Below the pieces are notes generated by a model that had not been told where the DNA came from, made no database searches, and was given only the letters and a program-made list of their open reading frames with translations. A stretch of DNA of 64,000 nucleotides from Cardiocondyla obscurior (Eukaryota > Arthropoda > Insecta > Hymenoptera > Formicidae). Numbering within the stretch: the first letter of the stretch is position 1; each line of letters begins with the position of its first letter. Position numbers and translations under genes: made by a program. Of the stretch, positions 34,081 through 47,330 are shown piece by piece. Where the stretch lies: contig NC_091871.1 of NCBI RefSeq assembly GCF_019399895.1, positions 4,617,001 through 4,681,000 of the forward strand, read 5' to 3'.

Positions 34081-37000
34081 GCAAGAATTCCGTGATTCAT
34101 TACTGTAATAAGACGCTTAGCCCGAACCCTAATTATGAAATTTTCAAGTATTTGGATTTAAACAACCTAAATATAGTTTTTATTTAATTAATTTTTCCAA
34201 TTTAATAAACTCGATTTGATATTAATCTTTAGCGGCCTACGATTTCATCGCTTCTTGGATCGAAATAGAGAAAGAGATGAGATTATTGAGTCTAGCACTC
34301 GAGCCTAATTGACTTCAAATGAGTCGAACCGTGACAGGGTGTCGCCAAGCATGCTGGTCGCCGCAGACAACATGTCTGCGGGGTTCTCGAAGGAATCCTG
34401 ACCGACTCCAACTCCGTGCCGCGGTCGCCGGTGACCGCATGCACGCCCACACGGGTGTCTACGTGTGCGTGTTTGCGTGTGCGTGCGCCGGCGGCGGCAG
34501 CGGTCAAGGAGAAAACGAAGGGCCTGTCGCTTCTGTGGAAGCCGCGTAGCGTACCGACCTCGCGGATGTACGGATAATTGCCGAAAATATGGGCGCCGCG
34601 AGCTTGTGTTGCCAAAGTAATTTGCTCGGTTATTATGGGCGCGGGAAACTCGAGTAGCCCCCGATAGCGATGGCCCGACGTTTGTTGCCCGGCTGCGCTT
34701 CGAGGAAATATTCGACGGAATGACAGAGCAACGTGTGTAATGACCCGTGGAGACTGAAGCGAAGCACAGAGGGATACAGCTGTTCTCAAAACTTAGGTCC
34801 AGTTACACAGGTGTTAATTAGCTTAATCCCGCGTAAGTAAATTACAGAGAACCGGCATGGAAGTTTGTGTTTTACGAAAACGCGAGTTTCCAACGATTTC
34901 ACGTCGAAAATAGACACGCGATGCTGCCTTATCTCTGCTTATTACGATGAATTCAGGAAACAACACCGAGACACAATTCGAACCTAAGATAATTAAATAT
35001 TGAAATTTATTTGTTAATAAACGAGAATATAATATTGCTTAGTTATTAATTATATTAGTTAGAATTGGAAAACAAAGTTGAGTATTACTTTCCGTGACCG
35101 ACAAAATGAAAGAAGGTAAAAGTAGTTGGGTTACTTCGAGTGATAAATTGTTCTTCCGTTGTAAAGTTTAACAAAAATTTGGTCTGGCAGTCTTTTTGAT
35201 GAAAAGTTACTTCGTAAGGAGCACGAAAAGAGTTAGAAAAGGAACCAATGAACGCGGAACATACCAAAGGCAGCTATAGGGAAAGCCAACGGCGAGACGA
35301 GTTTTGCCGGACGGATTCTAAAAGGCGATGCCAACGGCGGGGCCATTTAAGGGTATCCTGGCCAAAGGCACCGACGACCTCGTCGATCCTGCGACTGGTT
35401 TCGCAAATACGCGCTCGCCAGCGGACATTTTTCTCGTTTTCGGCCACGCGAAATCGCAACGGAAATCGTGCGGTACGCGAGATGATCTGCATCGAATCGA
35501 AATCTCCTCGTCGTCCGAATAGAATTTTCCGTGTTCGAAAAAAGGTCGTGAGTTACGGTTTCTATGGAATATCATTCCGGTCAGCGAATTGCCACAAAGA
35601 TTTACCCATTTCTATCTCTTGCAATCGCGAGGAAATTTTTATATTTCATAAGATCAAAATAACTGCTTAAATTTCTCGATCGTGATTAGTTGCTGTTCTT
35701 ACGTTTCAAGTTTTACCGTTTAGTATTTTTTTTTTCTCAGTTAGTCTCTCCACAGTTTTTCTTCCGCCGTATCTCGTGATCACGAATAGACCGGTATGTA
35801 ACATGGGCGATTATTAGTCGGCTGTTATGCTTCTTACTCGAAGCACACCAACACTAATTAAAAGAAAATAACTCTCTTACACAATGCGCGCGGCTATAAA
35901 TCTCTTTCCAAGAGCGCGATTATCCCATTATACAAGTCTGTAGGGCTCGCATGGGAGTGACTCCTGAGGCTGCAATAATTCATTTTACGATTTCATGAAG
36001 TCGTCTGCGTTCGTCCGCGACAGTCTCTCGGTTTTGTACGGGCGAACAATAGAGGTGGCGTGCACGCGCGCCGAGTTTCGTACAAGCAAATGAAAAGAAT
36101 AAATTTCACTACACCGGCTTCCGCTTTCTCTTTAACCAAGTCGCACTTCGCTTCCTCTAGCTGACTGCTCGTTTCGCCGGCTCTCTGACCTTTGCCTGTG
36201 ATTCTGGCCCGCGAGCAACGTTCGACGCGGTACAACGAACGGATAATTTCGTCGTTTCGGTTGAACTAACCGTTAATTATTTCGGGTGAAGTAAAATGCA
36301 GGTGAACTTTTATACTTCAACGTGCAGAACGGTCCGAGATCTTGTTATTTCGCGAAAATAATTCCCACCTATCGGCAGTTATTAATTTATGTAACAATAA
36401 AATGCTATCGTTCGAGCGATCTGCACAGCTGATTTTGTACCGTTTGCATGCCACTGAAATTTCTGCCGAGGGAAGTGCGCAAAAATAAAAAAAGGGCAGG
36501 AAAGGAAGGGGGCAAGATTCCACGATAAAGAGCGAGAGAATAAATCGGGATGAGTGGGTGAACGAGCGAGTGAACAGACACGGCAGCGAACGAACGCTGG
36601 GACGGTCGCAGTTTATTTCGGGACGACCGAAGAGATCCCTCTCTTTTCTCTTTATAGCGCAGGGAAGACTTGTTATTATTGTGAATTGCCTACAGTTGAC
36701 AAAAATCTGCTTATAAAACTAAAACTTTATGCAGAATTAAAGGCGCATGAAGTTCGAGATTAAATTACTTTCCATTGCGCGGGGAATTTTTTCACGGCAA
36801 CAAAATTAAACCCGTACGTTGTTTTTCACTCGTACGAAAGAAACGAAGATTATTTATCACATTTAATCCTATAATATCGTATTTATCCAATTATTACGAA
36901 TGCATTGAAACTGGCAAAACTTCTTTAATTATTCTTTTTTCTCCGCGATCTGCTTTCCATTTTTCATTGAGCGCGGAGGGAACAGAGTTTGTTTACCGAA

Positions 37001-40000
37001 ATCTTTAGAGAAAACCAGCCGGGAGCGGAAAAGTAATTTAAAAACTTCTTGAAAGTCTGCCCTTAACATTTTCATGCGCTATGTGCAATTCGTATACTGC
37101 AACTCTCTTTATTATGATTTATTTAAGTACAATTTCGTTTGTACATAAACTTTCAATTTTCACGGCCACTAATTTTTAATTTAATTTTTTTTTCTTTCTT
37201 TTTTTTACCCCGTTTCCGTCAACTTTTCATTAATTTTTTTTGTCGCACTTAGTCGTCTTGATTAAACCAACCTAATTTAAAATAACCAAGGAATCATTGC
37301 TTATATTAATTTGTTTATCTTATTCCATGCTCGTGCAGTATATGTGTATGAGTTCATATTCTCTTTTAAATATCCCGGGGAAATTTACTCGGAAATGGCA
37401 TATTTTCACACGTGAAACAACACCCCCGCGAAATCCGAGCGCGCGCGCGGAGAGCGACCCACGGGCGGGCGAGAATACTCGGGGATCGCGGAAGTGCACC
37501 TGTGTGCAGCGAAGAAAATGCGTCCACCGAGTCCCATAAGACGAGGGGTAAAGTGAGGCAGGACGAGAGGTCGGCTCGCGCGAAACGGACGGACAGCACG
37601 GCGACGAATGTACCGCAAGCCGTGCGTTCGCCGGAGACGGCAGACCGCGTGGCAGCTCGCCGATTTATTTATATGTATCCGAGCGCGCGACAGCACACGG
37701 TGGTACTCGCGAATGCACAGCCTCGTTCGCTCCGGCTGCTGTGTTCTCGGCACACACTTCGATCTCGGTGCAAGGTGCGGCCGGATCTGGTCGAAGGCAC
37801 TCGTTCGCGTTTCGTTTATAGAATCGACCTGGCACGTTCGAGACTTTACAAAGGTCCACGGAGAGAAATATTTCTTTATGTTGAATAAAATTTATTGCAG
37901 GCAAAAGAAATACGTGTCTCGAAATAATCGAGCAAACCTGCTTATTGGAAGCAACAAATGCCTGCGAGAGCGTTTCGTGCGAATTCTGTACGACATTGTG
38001 CATATCTGCGCGAAACTAGTATATCCTAATACCTAACGCGTAATTAACTCTCGTAACGCCGATCTTGCGCAACTCTAAATTTAAGGCGGTTTTTTTATAA
38101 CTGCCGAACTACTACTTCGCTCGGGACTCGTTTATTATACCATTCGTATTGCGGTAAAAATTTTACGAGATAACCAGCACATATTCGATTTCTCACACAG
38201 GCGGGGCTCTTTAATTTGAAATCGATACTTGGCGTAAACACGAACATTTCGCGCGCTCTCGAGATTCATGGCAGTTGCACGCAACAACAGTTGCACAACG
38301 ATTGTATAAGGTAGACATCCGCTGCATTTTAATTTTCATAAAAACAAGTATATTTCAAAAAAAAAAAAAAAAAATTATTTAGACTTGAAATTTTTAAGTA
38401 CTGATCATTATAACAACTTTTCTATAACAATGTAATTTACATATTTCTTATTCTTCGTTTTAATTAACTCTCTGGGAGTCGTAGCTCTCGTAACTTATAA
38501 ACGAGTTATCTAGCGACCTAATATGGCTCGATATCTTTCATTTAAAGCATTGTTTTAATGAGCATACGTCGAGGTTACATTTCGAAATTAATGGCACTGG
38601 CACGAGATATCATATTTACGAGCGCGCCAAGTTGATTGATAAAGAAATATCTGAAATTTGATTTATTCCCTGCTATCCTGCGTTCTCATCTCTATTTTAC
38701 GTTTAACTGAGCTTGCCGCTGAGAGTGCTCTGATTCGATTGTGCATTTTATTTGTTTAACGCGAACCTGTAGCGCATTCGGCGCCGAGGCAGAACAAGAT
38801 CCTCGACGGTTTTCGTACATTGTTAGATGCCCGACGCGTATGAGAGACTCCGAGTGTTGAAGATCCAAGCACACGATGCCGGAAACTACGGGGCTCCCAC
38901 GCCTATCGGCGTTTTCTCGATAAAGCTACGGCTCTTCGACGACCGAAGTCGATCCCATCGTCGGGCCGCGAGAAAGACGGGGGTTTTCCGTTCGCTTAGC
39001 TGCGGGCTGCACGCGCTACGACGTTTCCGCGTTCAGTCGGGCACGCCACGAGAATCGATTACGCACCCGTCGAGATAGCGCATCGGGCGATAGAGAATAT
39101 CGAGAACCGCCGCGCTGTGTGCGCCAGAAGCGTGACGAAGACAACGGCCCCGAGATCCGATAATCGCCGTTGCCCATTTAGATAAGCGGGCTGCGCCTAA
39201 AGTGTGCTGCGCCTCGCCTCGTCGTCGAATTCGTTCACTCCCACGCGGGCGACCGCGACGGATGTTTACGAGCCGCCGTGATTCCCGGAGATTAGGCCCC
39301 GGTATCGTCTTATCTATCGTGCGCGCCGCCGTCTTATAAGGCCGCGAGAACGCACGGCATATATACGTCGCGCGCGTGTATCCGTGCACACGTGCGCACG
39401 TCATTGATCCCGTTTGATTCGGAGGTTGCACGGGTCCGTTTAGGCGCTATCTTAGGCAGATCTCGGCCACCGAGAATAATCAACAGCGGGAGGCGGATAG
39501 CGGGCGCGGGGATGGCGTGCGTTCTGTTATAATTGCCCCCGCCGGGCATTTTGTTTTCCGCGGCGCGCAATCCCGCGATGCGTTTCCACGACGAAATCAC
39601 CGCCGTTGCGAACGGCAATGCCCGATAATAATGTGGCGAGCGCGAATTGCGTCCGACCCGGCTCTAATTCCTCCAACTCCATTACGGGCCACCTGGCCCG
39701 CCAGTTAATTTCGACGCTACAATCTTTGCGTAGCGGGACATCGGGTACGCCGAGAGAAGGGGACGGGGAAGGGGGCGATATGCAGGAAGACAGCCGGGCA
39801 AGTTTATTCGTTGAGATTGTCCGAGATTGCAGCCGGAGGGACAGTCGCGGATGGACGGATGTAGAAAGAGGAAAGGGCCGCGCAAAAAGACCGACGGAAG
39901 GAAACGATATTTCCGATTTGGGAGAGGAAAGGAGAACGCGAGATAGCGAGGGAGCTGGAGAAAGAAAATTGGATGAGAGAATCTCGACAAACAATACGAC

Positions 40001-41140
40001 GAAGCGCCGGGGATTTACGAGGTGCTCGCGCTTTTACGGCGGCGTGAGGGGCGAGCGGGCGAAACGGCGAGGCAGATGGAACTCCACCCGGCGGAGAGAT
40101 TTGATCGGACGCGGTGGAAAATATGATAGTGCGTGAATCTCGTCAGGTATCCGCCGACATCGTCTTCCGAGACGCTTCTGACTTCGGTATGAATTTGTAT
40201 CTCGTGCAACGAAGCGCCAAGATTGGAGTGTCAAGAGGGAAAATGAAACGGCAACGAGGCACACAAATACGGGGAATGCAGACATCGCGCGCTGACATAT
40301 TTATGGACGTCTTTAATTTAATGCTCTGGCACGGACGTCAGCTCCGAGGGAGCACTCGTAATGAGTAGCTCATCGTACGCTTGATAGAATTGCCGTTTTA
40401 ATCTATTAATTCTCGGGTAATTAATTTGCCTCTTGTTCCCCGCCGTCCGTTGAATTTTACTCGTCGTAAATCGGCTCGACAGCTTCACTTGATCGTTTAA
40501 CGACAATTAATCTTTTTTTTTTTTCACGTCGCGCTTTTAGTCGTTGGACACGTAAGGACATTAATACGGCGAGGTCACCAGTTGCGTCAAAACGGAAATG
40601 GGATTGAAGGCGGCCCTGTAACGCATATACCCGCGCACGTATACGCGAAATACGGCGGCCGAGATACTCTGGTCCAGGCTTCTCGCGGAAAACGCATTAC
40701 GCACTAAGCGACTCGTGTCCCTTTCGTCTCGGTTTCTGATCTAAATCACGACGCTGGTTCCATTTCACGAATAGACGTTCAACCTACTACGGAAAGAGAG
40801 ATCGGATTTCCTGGAGCGTGCTGACAAAAGGCGGCCGCTATATGTTTGAAATTAATATAACGCGCGAGCGTCAACGAAATATTGTGCTAAGCTAACAATA
40901 AAGATTTCGTAAAACAAAAAAAAAAATAAATTAAATATATCGGCAACAGTTGCCATCCAAGATATGAAATACGAATGTAAATTAAATTCTTTTTCGAGAG
41001 CAGAAAACGACGTGATGAACTACATTCGCGCGGGCCGCACAGACTCCGTCATTATGCTCCAGAACTGTCTGATCGCTGGAGTTCTAACGTATCCTAACGG
41101 TATCGCAAATTAACCGCGTGTTGCAAGCGAGTGCACGCAT
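34081..41140. other. intron, AT-rich DNA with GC-rich islands
   Basis: Nothing recognisable is encoded. GC-rich islands at 34300-34760, 37430-37830 and 38820-40350 carry chance-length frames on both strands. The longest, 39606-40136 on the + strand, begins at TTG and is Arg/Gly/Ser-rich. There is an A-run at about 38359-38374. Confidence 0.4.
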
Positions 41141-41145
41141 AATTA

Positions 41146-41262
41146 TTTTAATATTAATATTATATAGTATTGTAATATTATATTAATATTTAATAAAGTG
41201 TTAAAAAAAAAGAAAACGTTTTAAACGATGCTGCAGCAGACGTAACTGCAATTAGACGTAAA
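41146..41262 (+). repeat. dispersed repeat family B, copy 1
   Basis: An AT-rich segment containing TAATATTTAATAAAGTGT, then an A/G-rich run and GTTTTAAACGATGCTG. The same order with substitutions and small indels recurs at 42549-42692. The homology seems to extend through TGCAATTAGACGTAAA, matching the end of copy 2. Confidence 0.5.
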
Positions 41263-42548
41263 ATAGAGATGAGAAGCGCAGGATAGCAGAAAATTGTGTT
41301 TTAATTCAAGTGGGAAACTTTTATACACGCGATTTGTGTTCCTCGCCCAGTTCAATGACTGATTATTGAAGAAATAATAACGTGCTGCGCAAATAGCTGC
41401 TAATAAAATTATAGAAATGCTGGAATTAAAACGGAAGTTTTTAAGTAATTACTCTCATTTATTATACGCGAAGCGAGAATAAAACTGCAGTCTTATTTAC
41501 ATTATCATTTCTCTCAAAGTGCTTTATGCGCGGTACAGTAACAATAAACTCGCTGTAATTTACTTCAAAACGTAGTGCTTCGCCCGGCGAAGGAAAATGA
41601 ACGCGGCGTGGACGCGAATTTATTTCAAGGAAAGCTCCTTCAGCTATAAAACATGTTTGTTCAAGCACGTGCAACCACAAAATTACACAACTATTCTGTC
41701 GCGTAACGAGTTGCGCGTCTCGCCCGTCAGTTTTTCAAATACAAATATAAATAAACGCACCGGACCCATCAGCGCGAGCTTTTCGCTTCTGATTAGTGCT
41801 TATTTTTTTTTTTTTCAAAGAGCGCGATAAGCAGACGCCAGAGTTTATCGCGTGGCCGCGCTATTGGCCGCATTCGTCGTCTATTGTTTTTAAAACACAT
41901 CGAACACTTTATTGTTATATTGTACCGTAATGGAATTCTTGAATTCGCGGTATTCTAAAGATCGTCGCTGTTCCGGTATTCTAAAACGCGACGCAACAAA
42001 TAATCCCTTCGTATCGGCGCACACATTAATATACCGTTTTTACGTTTGCCATAAAATGGCAAACGTAAGCTCACCGGTTTCTCTCGGCGGGCCTTTCACC
42101 GCGCATAAATTAATCACTCGCCGCATCGTTATCTCAGTAGTTCGGATCTCGGGGCTCGTAAGGATTGCCGGCGTATCTTGATAATCGTGCATCATAAAGC
42201 GCGCTCGGATTTATATTCCGGGACGAGTCTGCGAGTTATTTATAAGTCACTTCAATACCGCCGGCTTGTCTGAAACGAGCTGTACTGTTGTATCGCTACG
42301 CAGCACGAATCGATCTCGCCGAATCGTGGCGCCCATCAAAAAGGGCAAAAAATCGACCGTTGTGAAAGAGCTATCCGATTCGAATTGATTCTAATAAATT
42401 ATCTTCCATCAATTAAAAGCTAATCGAAGCTTCCTATCTCCGCCTTCGATCGCGCCGCGCAACAAGAAAATCAAATTGTCGTTTGCGAGAAAAAAAAAAA
42501 TATATAAATGCTACCTCATTTAGATTCGTTTAATCATAAATTATTATT

Positions 42549-42692
42549 ATAATATTAATATTATATATCATCGTAATAATATTTTATTAATATTTAATAA
42601 AGTGTCTAAAAAAGAAAAAGAAGAGAGAATGTTTTAAACGGCGCTGAACTTTACGATACACGTATACGGAATTGCACCTTGCACGTAAAGGG
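42549..42692 (+). repeat. dispersed repeat family B, copy 2, ending at TTAA
   Basis: This aligns with 41146-41262: TAATATTAATATTATATA, then TTAATATTTAATAAAGTGT, an A/G-rich run and GTTTTAAACGGCGCTG. It ends GTAAAGGG directly before TTAA (42693-42696). A GGG-TTAA edge suggests a TTAA-target (piggyBac-type) non-autonomous element. I could not place its left end. Confidence 0.5.
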
Positions 42693-42699
42693 TTAACAC

Positions 42700-45600
42700 C
42701 TCCTACCCGTTTCGTCGGGAATCGGATCGCGCCGTTCGCGTGGATCGAACGGCCTCGGCGCATCCGCGTAATTGGATCTCGATTCACGTAATGCCTGGAA
42801 TCGCCTTCAGGAGGTGGAGCGAGACGCTGGAAGATTTTTTGGTACCTCTATCTGGACCGTCGCGCGATAATCGCTATTCGGCGCGAAGCGGACGCGGAGT
42901 TCGATCGCAGTCGGAAAAGTATTGACGATTCTCCTCCCGGCAGCGATGGGATTAAGCGGAAAGCGAACCAACATTTACGAAGCGGCAATTACTTTTTAAA
43001 GTTCTCTCTTTTTCTATTAAAAAATATATACACTTTTGTTAAAGTTCCTTTAAAGTTTTCACCTAATATTTTGCCAGTAAAATATTAACGGACGTAAAAA
43101 GAAATATGAGCGTTTGATGTTTTATGTTGAAGTTTTAGTATGCACAATTTTTTTCTTCTTTTTTTTTTTTTTAATACGTGAGAAATGATTTAATAAAATT
43201 TGAAATTCATATCGGGACCTTGTGGAAGCATTGTAAGTATCATAGATAAAAATTGTGAGTTGTAAGACACCCTATACCTTGGTCAATACAACACCGGCGG
43301 TCATTTTTTATTTTTTACGACGCGCGGATCACGGCATGCGCTCGTATACGTGAAGTTGTTTCGCGATCGAGTACGTGACGCGGTCAAAGTTTCGTCCACC
43401 GTCTTGCGAATCTGCGGGAAGAAGGTGCCGGCGCGCATCGAACTATTAGCACAACGGGTAGCTCGTGGCAGTTATTATCCTCGCACCTTTTCCCACTTAA
43501 GTAACGCCTAACTTTTTCTCGGCAATGACTCTTTATTATTTTATTTTAAAACGAAAAAGAAGCTTACGATAATCTTTGCTAAATTCCAAGACGATATCTT
43601 TCTTTCACTCGTTTGAAATATTTGAAAGATTGCGAAAGATGAATATGTTGCTTTGGACACCTCACCTAAGAATATTTTGCGCCATCGCTGATTCGAAATT
43701 ATAAAGAAAAATGCGTCCTGACGAGTCGATTGACCGAGGTGAGCGGCAATTAAGAAGGATCGCTGGTCGAAATTTAACGCGAGTCGAGTGTATTAATCTC
43801 GTGCGTCTACCCATCTAACCTAGCCTAATTCTCGACATCGATATCAATCTCCGACGAAACAGTTTCTATAACATTGTTGTTCCCTTTACTCGCGCGCTGG
43901 ACCGTAGATTAATGGCTACCGAATTCAGGCCTCGGCTGGTAGGTATGCTCTATCGTTTCCACACGGTGTGGTGAGCGACTTTCGCGAGAGAGACGGAGAT
44001 GAATGACCACAAAGATCAGTGGTCCACTTGGGAGGGACGTTGGTCCCGCACCGAAAATTTTTTTTACATTGGTATTGAACAAGAAATATTTTTTTACAAA
44101 TAGAAATGTATCGTACTAAAAATAATAATTAATAAGAGGTACTTTATTTGTGGGATAACATAATTTTTTATCATAATAGAAAAATCTCAAACCAATTGAC
44201 TGCTAACAAATTTTTATCAGACCGTTTGGTGATGTTGCAATTTTTAAAGTTTATGTAAAGTTTAATATCTTTAATGACACGAGTCACGTTTCAAATACAG
44301 TGCAGAAGTTTTCGACTCGCGAAGGAAAAAGCCCATTCGATCGCACCGGTTTTTCGAAGCAGCGACACGGCCGTTTTGTTCGGCGAACGAAGCTTGTAAG
44401 GGATCGAAAGCAAACGGCATAGAAGGGAAATAGTAACGGAAAGAAACGACTACGTCGAATAACTAGGAAACTTCAAAAGTCTCTTCGGTTCAACGAATTT
44501 TTATGCCGAAGCATTACTGCTCTTGACCAAAGAATTATTACTTATTGCAAGTCCTTCCGTATAAAAGTAAATCCACAAATCTTTTCAATATAATAATTTT
44601 TCAAATATCAAAATATTCGTCGAAAATTAAACTTTAATTTACTTTAGTGAACAAAATGCGAAAAGTATATATACCTCCGTTTAGCGGAAAAATAATTTAA
44701 TTTCGAGATAGACAGTCACGAGATCTTAGCGATCAGCGGCTTAAGGATCCGAAGCGAATAACCGCTCGCGCGTGAATCTCCCCTAAAGTTTGAAGACGCG
44801 ATCAATTGAACTCACGGATTTGGAGGGAGGGAAAAAAAAGGAAAAAAATGGTCGATCCTTTTTCATTCGGTAAACCGGGCTCGTACGGAGCCAGATGGAG
44901 ATCACGCGTGGAAAGCACGGAGGGAAAAAAGAAAAGAACGGGTACCGTCGGATAACTAGGAAACTTCGAAACTCTGCAACCCCCGGCGCCGCGAGATCTC
45001 TTACTTACAGCCGAGGGCTTTACGGTTTCTGGCCGGCGAAAAATAACTTTTAGCGTGGAAGGAATGTCGCGGAAGGAAAGACAAACCATCCAACGGAAAG
45101 AGAATGGGTATCGGAGAGGGATCCTTCACGAAAGGTTCCTTCGCTCTCGGGACTCGCGCCAAGGAGTTTCGAGTTTCGCAAAGTCGTGGCTCGTTTCAAC
45201 CCCGGAGTTTTGGAAGAGAGAAAGAGAGAGATGTGAGGAGGTTCGGCGGATCGGTATGCCGTTCTACGCCCACGCTGACGAGATGAGAGACATAACGTAA
45301 AAAAAATAATTGGATAAACAGGCGCACCGAGTTATCAAATATGAAATAAATACTTCACGATCGTCAGGATAAAAAAAGAACTACATCCTAATGACGTGAA
45401 TTGACGTCCATTGTCAGGACATTTAATCAGTTTCACGGACGATTAAGCGGCGTTTAATTCCTCGCTCGCACGTTCTTTCGGATAATGGAAACGCTCGCTT
45501 CGAGAGCGCGTGGTATCTCGGCGACGCGATCGATCATGAGAATTTGTATATCGGGGGAATTGTGATCCACGGGAATTCGAGCTCTGCGTAAATTGGCCCG

Positions 45601-47330
45601 TACCACGAGCTCCGATTGAAATGATTGAGAAATTCCTTGAATGAAATTTGTCCACGCGTACGTCGAAAGAAATAGAGATAAACGGCATTACGCCAGTGTC
45701 ATAAAAAAAATGAGTTAAGAATTATAAAATTCGTAAATTATATACTCTTATCGTAATCTTCTTAAAAGTGAAGTAGCGTTGATTAAAAAAAACAGACGCA
45801 AATTTTTTAGATTCTTACAAAATTGCGAAATATTATAAACTGGTGGAATTGCAACGTGAATTGTAACGTGAAATGACAAACGAATTTTGAGCAAGGTACA
45901 CGCACGAAGCAACATGTAGAAATATCCATTCGTCGCGGGCGTAATTCTTGTTGGAGACATGTAATATGCAAAACGCGCGTGATATCTCGCAGCACGGTGC
46001 ACCGGACGACTCGCTTTAATACCGCACCTGTATCAGTTACATCATTTCCATCTTTTTCACGGCGCGCGCGACGCGGCGCACAAAATGAAACCGGGAGAAT
46101 TGCAAAATATCCTAATTACTGAGAGACTCCTATCTCCATCGGCGCGGTAGAAAGCGCACTTTTCTATCGCGCCAACGCGCGCGTTCCACGCGTGTAACGG
46201 CACTCCTTCATCTCTGACACCTAATTTTCCAGCGAACCCTCAATAACGTTCGATTATCGCTCCTAATCGCCGCACGTACGAATGATTTGCGAAATGAGGT
46301 GCCGCTTTAACCAGACTTCGTAAAGACCTTCCGCAAATTATCACGGCTTATTCGACTCCGGCCACAAAGTTGCGCGTTGCGGTTTCTACTTTTGCGCCCA
46401 ATTATTTTTCTCTTGATTTATAGTCGTTTAGATATGAAATATGAGAATAAGTCGATTATAACTATTCTGATTTTTTGTTCCTTGTCGTATCGATATACAT
46501 GTACGTTAATATGTAACTGCGTGAAGAGAAAGTGTGCTTAAAGAGATTAATGCGAACTAGTTATAATAATTTCTTGCAATAAAAAAAAAAAAATTTCTTA
46601 ATTCTTTTTTAATTTTATTTTTAGAAAAGTATACTCAAAAGTTATCGAAATGATAAACTTTTAATTTGTTCAAAGAATAGAAAAACGCTAGATTATCGCC
46701 TTATATTAATACAAATGTGACAACTCTCTCGCGAGGAAAAAAGATCTTTCGTACCATTACATTGTGTCTTCACTTTATACACGGCGGACGGCGAACGGAT
46801 GAGGCGGCCACCAAATTTGGTCGATCCCTCGATCCTTTCGCGACGAGATTCGAATATGGAAGAAGGTACCCTACCTTCGAGAGCGACCCGCCCGACCTTC
46901 GGTCATTTCTTATCTTTACGCGTGGACGCGCGTAGAAGTTTCGCTGTGGGTGTCCAATAAATTGGCCGAGTGGGCGGTGGCCGTATTGTCTCGAACAGAT
47001 TGACCGCTTAATCACGCACCCGCAGAAAAATCGTTCGAGATGGTAGGTAAACGACCCCAATAGGTATGTATGTATAGGCAAACCGTTTTTCTTAAGAAGA
47101 ACCGAAGGATCAAGGTAAAATTAATCGGCCACACTTCATTCTCGTTTATCTAACGGAATCGACACCTCCCCCATTCCTCAACGTTCCAACGACAATAAAT
47201 CTACAATTTTTCACGCGCTTTAATTTTGTCTTTCCCCGTGACGCAATGAAGACGTTATTCGTCGAAAGCTAAAGAATACCTATGGGATTTCGAGTGACTC
47301 GACCTCAGTCGGGCAAGGGTTAACATAAAA
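42700..47330. other. intron with a short direct duplication
   Basis: No gene is supported. ATAACTAGGAAACTTC occurs at 44459-44474 and again at 44952-44967 inside a longer, imperfect match. An AGGG-TTAA edge at 47316-47323 resembles the right end of the TTAA-type elements seen elsewhere in the window. Confidence 0.4.
44450..44975 (+). repeat. imperfect direct repeat pair, 493 bases apart
   Basis: Copy 1 (44450-44483) and copy 2 (44943-44975) share a 16-base identical core plus flanking matches, TACGTCGA versus TACCGTCGG upstream and AAAAGTCT versus GAAACTCT downstream. The flanks beyond are A/G-rich in both. It may be an old local duplication or two fragments of one dispersed element. Confidence 0.45.

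Noticed and set aside
39606..40136. 176-codon plus-strand open frame in the netrin intron
   Set aside because: It starts at TTG and is Arg/Gly/Ser-rich; no homology recognised.
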